The notes under the pieces were generated by a model. That model ran no database searches, was not told where the DNA came from, and saw nothing but the letters and a program-made list of their open reading frames with translations. Made by a program: the position numbers and the translations under genes. Below, piece after piece: positions 44,044-51,963 of a stretch of 64,000 nucleotides of DNA. This DNA comes from Desulfobulbaceae bacterium (GTDB lineage Bacteria; Desulfobacterota; Desulfobulbia; Desulfobulbales; SURF-16): positions 1 to 64,000 of the forward strand of contig JALNXE010000011.1 of NCBI GenBank assembly GCA_023230525.1, read 5' to 3'. Position 1 is the first letter of the stretch. Every line of letters begins with the position of its first letter.

Positions 44044-47000
44044 ATGAAACTCATCCACAACTCCGGAACAGACCGGATCATTGATCTGATACGTCCGCAA
44101 CTCAAGCGAGAAAGCCAGCTTGACGTTGTAACACCTACCTTTTCGTTATTTGCCTTTGCCGAGATGCGGGAGGCTCTTTCCGGACTTGCGAAGACACGCC
44201 TGCTGTTGCCGCCGAAATCTACAGATCTGGCTCTCCTGGGGACCGAGGCCGACAGGGCCGCGCGCAACCGCTTGCAGACCCGATGGCTTGCCCGACGCTG
44301 TGCTGAGTGGATAACAAACAAGGTTGAATTGCGCCGCGCCAATGGCCCAGTCCCGCAAGGCGCTATGGTCATACGGGATCGTGAAGCGAATCCTCAGCAG
44401 GTTGTGCTTGGCTCGTTTTCTTTCAGCACCGACGGTCTGGGGCTTACAGCCGGCAACCCGCTCAGCCTGATCCAGGCATCTGAAACACAGGAAGAAAGCC
44501 AGCTGCTCAGCCAATGGTTCGACATGCAATGGGCCGGCCTGCAAGGCCAACCCGGCATACGGGCATCATTTGCAGAATCCATGCAGGCCCTTACTGCTCC
44601 CCGTGATCCTTTCACCATCTACTCCCTCATCCTGCATCATCTTTTCCGGCACCGCGCCGATGAACTTGACGAGGATCAGGTTGTCAAATCCGCCACAGGC
44701 ATCCGCAACACCCTGGTCTGGAAAAAGCTCTTTAAATTCCAGAGAGACGGCGTGGTCGGCGCCATTGACAAACTCAACCGCTTCGGCGGCTGCATCATCG
44801 CCGACAGCGTGGGCCTGGGAAAAACCTTCGAGGCCCTGGCCATCATCAAATACCACGAACTGCGCAATGACCGGGTGCTGGTCCTCTGCCCCAAGCGGTT
44901 ACGCGATAACTGGACACTTTACAAGGCCAATGACCGACGCAACATCTTGACCTCCGACCGCTTCAACTACGACGTGCTCAACCACACCGATCTGTCGCGT
45001 GATAACGGCACATCAGGTGACATTGACCTCTCCCATGTCAACTGGGGCAATTATGACCTGGTGGTCATCGATGAATCGCACAACTTCCGCAACAAAACCA
45101 CCCACAAAACCAAAGAGTCCCGCTATGACCGCCTGATGCGCAAGATCATCAGGGAGGGCGTCAAAACCCGCGTGCTCATGCTTTCGGCAACCCCGGTCAA
45201 TAATCGGCTGGCCGATCTGCGCAACCAGATTGCCTTTGTCACCGAGGGCAACGACACCGCCCTGTTGGAGCACGGCATTCCCAGCATCGAAGCCACCACC
45301 CAGCTGGCCCAGAAGCAGTTTAATCGCTGGCTGAACCTTGATGAGTCAGAGAAAACCCCGGCGCAATTGGTGGAGATGCTGGGTTTTGATTACTTCACCC
45401 TGCTCGACCACCTCACCATTGCCCGCTCGCGCCGCCACATCGAAAAATATTACGGGCTCAGCGAAACAGGCCGTTTCCCCGACCGTCTGCCACCCATCAA
45501 CATCAAACCAGACGTGGATTCCGCCGACCAATTCCGCTCCATCCGCGACATCAACCAGGAAATCCGCCGCCTGAACCTGGCCAGCTATGCGCCGCTCCGC
45601 TATGTGCTGCCCCATAAGCAGGCTGCTTACGACGCAAAATACAGCACCCAGATTCGCGGCGGCGAGGGCTTTTTCCGGCAGGTTGACCGCGAGGAAAGCC
45701 TGATCCATCTGCTGCGCGTCAATGTGCTCAAACGCATGGAAAGTGCGGTCTCCTCCTTTGCCCTGACCGTACAGCGGCAACTCAGGGATGTGGAAGACAC
45801 CCTCGCCCGCATAGAGGCGCACGCCGAAGAGATTGAAGAGCTTGACATCACTGATGTGGACATCGAGGACCCGGCCTTTGAGAGCCTGCTGGTTGGCCGC
45901 AAGGTCAAGGTACTGCTCGGGGATGTAGATCTGATTCGCTGGAAGCAGGATCTCATCGAAGACCGCAACCGGCTGGCGACCCTGCATGCCGCAGCCAGGG
46001 AGGTGAATGCCGCCCGCGACGCCAAGCTTGCCGCCCTCAAGGAAATCATCGCAAGCAAGAGCCGCAATCCGATCAATCCAGGAAACCGAAAGGTGATTGT
46101 CTTTACCGCCTTTGCCGACACCGCCGCCTATCTTTACGAACAGCTCGCCCCGTGGGTTAAGACGACCCTTGGCATGGAAACCGCTTTGGTTACCGGCACC
46201 GGTAGCAACCAGGTCACTCTGCCCGGCCAGCGCAAAGACCTTGCCTCCATCCTCACCGCCTTTTCTCCCCGCTCCAAGGAACGGCCCGAGGACCTGGCCG
46301 GCGAGGGAGAGCTTGACCTGCTGATTGCCACCGACTGCATATCGGAAGGCCAGAATCTGCAAGACTGCGACTGGCTCATCAACTATGATATCCACTGGAA
46401 CCCGGTGCGGATCATCCAGCGTTTCGGCAGGATCGACAGGATCGGTTCTCCGAACCAGTGCATCCAGCTCGTCAATTTCTGGCCCAACATGGAGCTGGAG
46501 GAGTACATCAACCTGGAGCAGCGAGTCAGCGGCCGCATGGTACTCCTGGATATTTCCGCCACCGGCGAGGAAAACCTGATAGAACAACAATCCGGCAACC
46601 AGATGAACGACCTGGAGTACCGGCGCAAGCAGTTGCTCAAGTTGCAGGACACGGTTATCGACCTGGAGGACCTTTCCTCCGGCGTATCCATCACCGACCT
46701 CACCCTCACTGATTTCCGCATCGACCTGGCCCAATACATCAAGGCCAACCCCGGCATCCTCGAATCACTGCCGCTTGGCACCTGTGCTGTCACCACCACG
46801 CCTGAAACAGAGATTGCGCCGGGCATCATCTTCTGCCTGCGGGTCGTAGGGGATGCGGCGCAGAAGATCGGGGAAACAGGCTATCCCCTGGCTCCCCATT
46901 ATTTGGTCCATGTGGGTAATGATGGCGTGGTGCTGCTGCCCTTCACCCAGGCCAAGCGTATTCTCGACCGTGTAAAACGCATCTGTCTCGGCCGGGAACT

Positions 47001-47238
47001 GCCCGATATCGCAGCCGGCTCCCGTTTTGACAAGGCCACCCGCCAGGGGGAGGACATGCGCCATGCGCAGCGTCTGCTGGGGGCGGCTATCGCCTCCGTT
47101 GCGGGCAAGAATGAAGAGCGGGCCGTGGCCAGCCTGTTTACCCCTGGCGGCACCCATGCCCTCAAGGGCGAGTTTGCCGGGAATAACGATTTCGAGGTGA
47201 TAGCGTTTCTGGTGGTGCTGCCGGAGGAAGACGCATGA
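44044..47238 (+). CDS. SNF2-family helicase with phospholipase D-like N-terminal region
   Basis: A 1064-residue superfamily 2 helicase. The N-terminal 200 residues (TDRIIDLIRPQLKRE, LDVVTPTFSLFAFAEMREAL) resemble a phospholipase D-like fold but lack clear HxK motifs. Walker A is DSVGLGKTFEALAI (about 255-268), the DEAD-box equivalent IDESHNF (about 342-347), motif III LSATPVNN, and motif VI QRFGRIDRIGS (about 795-805), as in HepA/RapA-type helicases. It overlaps the DUF4391 gene by four bases and heads a restriction-modification-like operon. It probably translocates on DNA; whether it belongs to defence is inferred from context. Confidence 0.9.
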   Translation: MKLIHNSGTDRIIDLIRPQLKRESQLDVVTPTFSLFAFAEMREALSGLAKTRLLLPPKSTDLALLGTEADRAARNRLQTRWLARRCAEWITNKVELRRANGPVPQGAMVIRDREANPQQVVLGSFSFSTDGLGLTAGNPLSLIQASETQEESQLLSQWFDMQWAGLQGQPGIRASFAESMQALTAPRDPFTIYSLILHHLFRHRADELDEDQVVKSATGIRNTLVWKKLFKFQRDGVVGAIDKLNRFGGCIIADSVGLGKTFEALAIIKYHELRNDRVLVLCPKRLRDNWTLYKANDRRNILTSDRFNYDVLNHTDLSRDNGTSGDIDLSHVNWGNYDLVVIDESHNFRNKTTHKTKESRYDRLMRKIIREGVKTRVLMLSATPVNNRLADLRNQIAFVTEGNDTALLEHGIPSIEATTQLAQKQFNRWLNLDESEKTPAQLVEMLGFDYFTLLDHLTIARSRRHIEKYYGLSETGRFPDRLPPINIKPDVDSADQFRSIRDINQEIRRLNLASYAPLRYVLPHKQAAYDAKYSTQIRGGEGFFRQVDREESLIHLLRVNVLKRMESAVSSFALTVQRQLRDVEDTLARIEAHAEEIEELDITDVDIEDPAFESLLVGRKVKVLLGDVDLIRWKQDLIEDRNRLATLHAAAREVNAARDAKLAALKEIIASKSRNPINPGNRKVIVFTAFADTAAYLYEQLAPWVKTTLGMETALVTGTGSNQVTLPGQRKDLASILTAFSPRSKERPEDLAGEGELDLLIATDCISEGQNLQDCDWLINYDIHWNPVRIIQRFGRIDRIGSPNQCIQLVNFWPNMELEEYINLEQRVSGRMVLLDISATGEENLIEQQSGNQMNDLEYRRKQLLKLQDTVIDLEDLSSGVSITDLTLTDFRIDLAQYIKANPGILESLPLGTCAVTTTPETEIAPGIIFCLRVVGDAAQKIGETGYPLAPHYLVHVGNDGVVLLPFTQAKRILDRVKRICLGRELPDIAAGSRFDKATRQGEDMRHAQRLLGAAIASVAGKNEERAVASLFTPGGTHALKGEFAGNNDFEVIAFLVVLPEEDA

Positions 47239-47999
47239 ATGCGACCGACCTGATCGACGCCCTTGACCTGCCGGTCGAGTGTCGCGTGGATCAGCGGGTG
47301 CCCAAGAAACTATTGGTGGAAAAGGGCGCGCCCACTGCTGCCGATAAGTGCGGGATCAATGACGGCATCGAGGAAATCCGCTGGCTGGCAGCCCTCAAGC
47401 CCACCACCATCGGCGTGTCCGAGTACCGGGATGAAGTGCGCGAGTACCTGGAAATCGCCGTGCTTTCCGTTATGCTGCGTCCTGGAGCCAAGGAAACGCG
47501 ACTTACCGAGTTGATCCACCGGGCCGTGCCCTATCCGGTATTTCTGGTCACAACGGCGCATGATCAGTCCCTGATCCTCTCCCTGGCCCACAAACGATGG
47601 GCGCAGAACGAAGCGGACAAGGTGGTGCTGGAAGATGAGGTTGTTGGTGCGCATATGACAACTCCGCCACTGCCCACCACGCTGAAACAGACGTTCCTGG
47701 CCTCCCTTTCCCTGGGGCGCCAGTCCCGGCCACACCTGTTTGCCTTGTATCAGGGCTGGCTGGACGCCATATTGGCCGTGCAGGCTGCAAGTATTACTGG
47801 TACATTCACCCCGACGGCCTCGATAGAAGATTCTCTGGCTCGCCGCATGGCCTTGCAGCAAGTCCAGCAGCTGGAAGCGCAGATAGTCGCTTTGCGCAAG
47901 ACCGCAGCCAAGGAAAGACAAATGGCTCGCCAGGTTGAGCTGAACCTGGAACTGCAACGGCTGCTGACGCAATTGGCTGATGCGCGCGGCAGATTATAA
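47235..47999 (+). CDS. DUF4391 protein of the restriction-modification locus
   Basis: A 254-residue protein that fits the DUF4391 pattern (RVPKKLLVEKGAPTAADK, INDGIEEIRWLAALKPTTIG, RAVPYPVFLVT) with a C-terminal coiled coil (about 205-254, QQVQQLEAQIVALRKTAAKE). The family often neighbours type III-like restriction genes and helicases, but its role is unknown; no catalytic motif is evident. It is coupled (ATGA) to the helicase and ends 13 bases before mod. Confidence 0.8.
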   Translation: MNATDLIDALDLPVECRVDQRVPKKLLVEKGAPTAADKCGINDGIEEIRWLAALKPTTIGVSEYRDEVREYLEIAVLSVMLRPGAKETRLTELIHRAVPYPVFLVTTAHDQSLILSLAHKRWAQNEADKVVLEDEVVGAHMTTPPLPTTLKQTFLASLSLGRQSRPHLFALYQGWLDAILAVQAASITGTFTPTASIEDSLARRMALQQVQQLEAQIVALRKTAAKERQMARQVELNLELQRLLTQLADARGRL

Positions 48000-48012
48000 T
48001 AAAGGAAGAAGA

Positions 48013-49905
48013 ATGCAGAAAATTACCGCTCAAGACCCGGAAGCCAAATCCACCGACATCGTGGCAGGAAATATTGAGCAGCTCAAGACCCTGTTCCCCG
48101 AACTCATCACTGAAGGGACAGATGGCGCGGCCATCAACGTGGATGTGCTCAAGGCGCTGGTGGGCGACAAGACCGTTACCGATGCTGACGAAAAGTATGG
48201 TCTCAACTGGCACGGCAAGCGCCAGGCCCGGCAGATGGCGCTGACTCCTTCCACCGGCACGCTCCGTCCCTGCCCGGAGGAGAGTGTGGACTGGGATACC
48301 ACCCGGAACCTGATGATCGAGGGCGACAATCTGGAGGTATTAAAGCTCCTGCAAAAGAGCTATGCCGGCAAGGTCAAGCTCATCTACATCGACCCGCCTT
48401 ACAACACCGGCAAGGATTTTATCTATCCCGACAACTTTCAGGACAATATCAAAAACTACCAACAATTAATGGGGTGGCGTGACGAAAAGGGGGAAAAGAT
48501 CAGTTCCTTAGCAAAAAACAGCGAAGCCAGCGGCCGGTTCCACACCGACTGGCTGAACATGATGTATCCGCGTTTGAAGTTGGCGAGGACTTTGTTGCGG
48601 GAGGATGGGGTGATATTCGTTTCAATCGATGATCACGAAGTTCATCATCTACGGGCATTAATGACTGAGGTATTCGGTGATGAGAATTTCGTTGCGACTG
48701 CAATTTGGGAAAAAGCAGATTCACCGAGGAACTCTGCAAGACAGTTCTCTGAGGATCACGACTTCATATTAATTTTCTCGCGGATTCCAAATTGGGCACC
48801 AGATCGTTTGCCACGAACAGAGGCGGCGAACTCTATATATTCTAACCCAGACAATGATCCGCGTGGCGAATGGTTGCCAGGCGACCCATATGCAAACAAA
48901 CCTTACTCTAAAGGTAAATACACCATTACAGGTCCTACAGGGAGAACATTCTCGCCGCCGCCTGGCAGATTCTGGCGAATATCAGAAGAAAAACTTCGAG
49001 AATTAGATACGAAAGGTCGGATATGGTGGGGTCCAAATGGTAACGCCCGTCCAAGTATTAAACGCTATCTGACAGAGGTTGCAGACCTTACTCCTCGAAC
49101 TCTATGGAAGAAGGAAGATGTAGGCAGCAACCGAACATCAAAAAATGAAATGCGTACTCTGTTTCCTGAAAATGAGTCCTTCGATACCCCAAAGCCTACA
49201 AAACTAGTTGAGCGCATGTTGCGACTGTCAACTTTTACAACAGAAGGGGACATCGTTCTTGATTTCTTCGCCGGCTCTGGGACAACTGCGCACGCGACAA
49301 TAAATCTAAATAGAGAAGACGGGGGCAATAGGCAGTTCATTTTGGTTCAGTTACCCGAGCCTCTTTCGGGTGGGGCGGTAAATTCTTTGAACACAATCTC
49401 AGCAATCACAGTAGAACGTCTCCGCAGGGCTGGAGAGAAAATAAAATCCGATGCCCCAAACTACCAAGGCGACTTGGGCTTCCGCGTCTTCAAGCTCGAC
49501 ACCTCCAATATCCGCGCCTGGGAGCCGGACCGGGATAACCTGGGCAAGACCCTGCTCGACCATCTGGAACATATTAAAAGTGGTCGCAGCGAGGCGGACA
49601 TCCTCTACGAGCTGCTGCTGAAGCTCGGCCTCGATCTCTGCGTACCCATGGAGAAGCGCACCATTGCCGGCAAGGAGGTGCATGCCATCGGTGGCGGCGT
49701 GCTCATGGCCTGCCTGGCGGAAACCATCACCAGCACCGAGGTGGAGCCGCTGGCCCTAGGCATCGTGGAATGGCACAAGGCCCTCGCCCCGGCGGTCGAC
49801 ACCACCTGCGTCTTCCGCGACTCCGCCTTTGCCGACGACGTGGCCAAGACCAACTGCACGGCTATTCTCAACCAGTACGGTATCACCAACGTGCGGAGCC
49901 TGTAG
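48013..49905 (+). CDS. Type III-like site-specific DNA methyltransferase (Mod)
   Basis: A 630-residue beta-class N6-adenine methyltransferase. The catalytic motif IV DPPYNTG is at residues 127-133, and the SAM-binding FAGSGTT at about 419-425; the order IV before I is the beta class of type III Mod. AAAGGAAGA lies close to the ATG at 48013. Between roughly 48590 and 49440, base composition falls (many AT-rich codons) and then recovers, covering the region that normally holds the target-recognition domain. This suggests replacement of the specificity segment. It methylates host DNA and supplies specificity for Res. Confidence 0.92.
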   Translation: MQKITAQDPEAKSTDIVAGNIEQLKTLFPELITEGTDGAAINVDVLKALVGDKTVTDADEKYGLNWHGKRQARQMALTPSTGTLRPCPEESVDWDTTRNLMIEGDNLEVLKLLQKSYAGKVKLIYIDPPYNTGKDFIYPDNFQDNIKNYQQLMGWRDEKGEKISSLAKNSEASGRFHTDWLNMMYPRLKLARTLLREDGVIFVSIDDHEVHHLRALMTEVFGDENFVATAIWEKADSPRNSARQFSEDHDFILIFSRIPNWAPDRLPRTEAANSIYSNPDNDPRGEWLPGDPYANKPYSKGKYTITGPTGRTFSPPPGRFWRISEEKLRELDTKGRIWWGPNGNARPSIKRYLTEVADLTPRTLWKKEDVGSNRTSKNEMRTLFPENESFDTPKPTKLVERMLRLSTFTTEGDIVLDFFAGSGTTAHATINLNREDGGNRQFILVQLPEPLSGGAVNSLNTISAITVERLRRAGEKIKSDAPNYQGDLGFRVFKLDTSNIRAWEPDRDNLGKTLLDHLEHIKSGRSEADILYELLLKLGLDLCVPMEKRTIAGKEVHAIGGGVLMACLAETITSTEVEPLALGIVEWHKALAPAVDTTCVFRDSAFADDVAKTNCTAILNQYGITNVRSL

Positions 49906-49914
49906 GGAGTAATC

Positions 49915-51672
49915 ATGGTTACGGATACCGCTCTATTGCTGAATATCCTGGAACAGCTTCGCGCCCTGCCACGGGAAGCCGCAACGGTGGAGTTTAAGTC
50001 TAACTGGGATTACCCCGAAGACATCGGGGAATATCTATCCGCCCTGGCAAACGCCGCCGTGCTGGATCGGCACGACCGGGCCTGGATGGTGTGGGGAGTG
50101 GATAACACCACCCATGCCGTGCAGGGCACGACCTTCAATCCCTTCAAGACCAAGGGGGAAGGCAATCAGTCACTTACCATGTGGCTGACGCAGAAGACCT
50201 CACCACGCCCGGATTTTCAGTTCCATGAAGTAGAACATCCGGACGGGCGGGTGGTGATGCTCGAAATACATCCACCCCGGACCGCGCCCCTGGCATTCAA
50301 GGGGGTGCGCTACATTCGCATTGACAGCCATAAAACCAGGCTTTCCGAACACCCGGACAAGGAAGCGCGCCTGTGGGAGGCGCTGGGCGGGACAGAAGAC
50401 TGGACAGGACAGATTGTGGCCGAGGCCACGCTGGATGATCTGGACCAGGAGGCCATTGAGTTCGCCCGCGCCAAATTCACGGAATATCTGATCAAAAGCG
50501 AGGAAGACCCTTCCCGGCATGAACAGATTCACCACGAGGCCCATGCCTGGGATATTCAGACCCTGCTGAACAAGGCGCGGATCACCAAGCAGGGCCGGGT
50601 CACCCGCTCTGCTCTGTTGTTGCTTGGCCGGGATGAGTCGGCACATTTTCTGACGCCGGCCGACATCAAGATCAGCTGGATTTTGCGCGACGGGCAGAAC
50701 CGGGCCGTCGGCAGCCAGCACTTCGGCATGCCGCTGATTCTGTCAACAGGCGCGCTGTTTAAACGCATCCGCAATGTCCCCCTGGAATATATGCCGGATG
50801 GCACGTTGTTTCCCACCCCGGTGTCTCAATATGACCCCTGGGTCATTCGTGAGGCGCTGCATAACTGCATTGCCCATCAGGATTACCGGCTGGGGGGCAA
50901 GATCAACGTGGTGGAACATCCGGACAAACTGGTGTTTGCCAACCTTGGGGCCTTTATCCCGCCCAGTGTCGAGTGGATGCTGGAACATCAGTCACCTCCA
51001 GAGCATTACCGCAACCAGTGGCTGATCGACGGCATGGTGCGGCTGCGCATGATTGACCAGATCGGCAGCGGCATCCGCCGGATGTTCGAGACCCAGCGCG
51101 AGCGCTTTTTCCCTCTTCCTGATTATACAATCGATGCTGATATGCCCGCAAAGCCCAGGGTGGAGGTGGCCATCAGCGGCAAAATATTGGATGCGAAATA
51201 CACCCAGGTGCTGATGAAAAGGCGGGATCTCACCCTTTCGCAGGTGGTGATGCTTGACCAGATACAGAAACACAAAAAAATCCCCCAGGCAGACGCCAAA
51301 CGGCTACGGGCGGAAAAACTGATAGAGGGCCGCTCTCCCAATTATTTCATCTCCGCCATGGTGGCTGATTGGACCGGGCAGAAGGCCAGCTACATTCATA
51401 ATCGGGCCTTGGATGACGATTATTATCGCCGCCTCATCATCGAGTATCTCCAGAAATACAAACGGGCCAGCCGTAAAGAGCTGGATGAATTGCTGCTGCC
51501 CAAACTATCCGAAGTGCTCACCCCTGAGCAAAAGCGGCATAAGGTGAGAAACCTTATCCAATCCCTGCGCGGCAGCGGTGCTATCAGCAACAAGGGCTCA
51601 AACAAGGCTCCGATCTGGGTGCTGATGGGGGACAAATTTATTGCTAACGCACCCAAGGCAGATAAAAGTTAG
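49915..51672 (+). CDS. Schlafen-AlbA_2 domain protein with GHKL-like ATP-binding region
   Basis: A 585-residue protein. Residues about 15-140 form an AlbA_2 domain (ATVEFKSNWD, YLSALANAA, FKGVRYIRI), followed by a GHKL-like region (REALHNCIAHQDY, VVEHPDKLVFANLGAF, DQIGSGIRRMF) and C-terminal winged-helix-like segments (SRKELDELLLPKLSE). Such proteins are usually called ATP-binding DNA-binding regulators and are common inside restriction loci. It follows mod by nine bases. It could regulate expression or act in the system; neither is shown. Its stop is separated from res by a MITE-like insertion. Confidence 0.87.
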   Translation: MVTDTALLLNILEQLRALPREAATVEFKSNWDYPEDIGEYLSALANAAVLDRHDRAWMVWGVDNTTHAVQGTTFNPFKTKGEGNQSLTMWLTQKTSPRPDFQFHEVEHPDGRVVMLEIHPPRTAPLAFKGVRYIRIDSHKTRLSEHPDKEARLWEALGGTEDWTGQIVAEATLDDLDQEAIEFARAKFTEYLIKSEEDPSRHEQIHHEAHAWDIQTLLNKARITKQGRVTRSALLLLGRDESAHFLTPADIKISWILRDGQNRAVGSQHFGMPLILSTGALFKRIRNVPLEYMPDGTLFPTPVSQYDPWVIREALHNCIAHQDYRLGGKINVVEHPDKLVFANLGAFIPPSVEWMLEHQSPPEHYRNQWLIDGMVRLRMIDQIGSGIRRMFETQRERFFPLPDYTIDADMPAKPRVEVAISGKILDAKYTQVLMKRRDLTLSQVVMLDQIQKHKKIPQADAKRLRAEKLIEGRSPNYFISAMVADWTGQKASYIHNRALDDDYYRRLIIEYLQKYKRASRKELDELLLPKLSEVLTPEQKRHKVRNLIQSLRGSGAISNKGSNKAPIWVLMGDKFIANAPKADKS

Positions 51673-51756
51673 CAATAAAATCTAGCGACAAATGTGAGCA
51701 TCCATTTGTTAATATTGCAAATTTTATAACTGCCGATGTTTTTTCATTATCAATAA

Positions 51757-51933
51757 GAGCCTCTTGCAAAATGAACGTCGTAGCGAGATCGAGAGAAAAA
51801 TATTCTGTGCAAGGATGAGTTGTGAAATCGCCCGGAAGCGTAGCAGTGCTACGTTGAGGACGATTTCACCAGGAAGACGCCGCACAGGTTATTTTTAGCC
51901 GATCGGAGTAGATGTTCATTTTGCAAGAGGCTC
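51757..51933. mobile_element. 177-bp MITE-like element inserted in the restriction-modification operon
   Basis: Perfect 20-bp terminal inverted repeats, GAGCCTCTTGCAAAATGAAC at 51757-51776 and its reverse complement at 51914-51933, flanked by a 5-bp direct duplication AATAA. Internal arms (GTGAAATCG/CGATTTCAC and GTAGCA/TGCTAC) let the whole element fold as a single hairpin. It encodes nothing. The ends resemble those of IS5-group elements from memory only. Confidence 0.88.
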
Positions 51934-51963
51934 AATAAGGCAGCATAATAACGGTACAGCGTG

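Noticed and set aside
45346..46734. 462-residue minus-strand frame
   Set aside because: Antisense shadow of the SNF2 helicase; motifs are on the plus strand.
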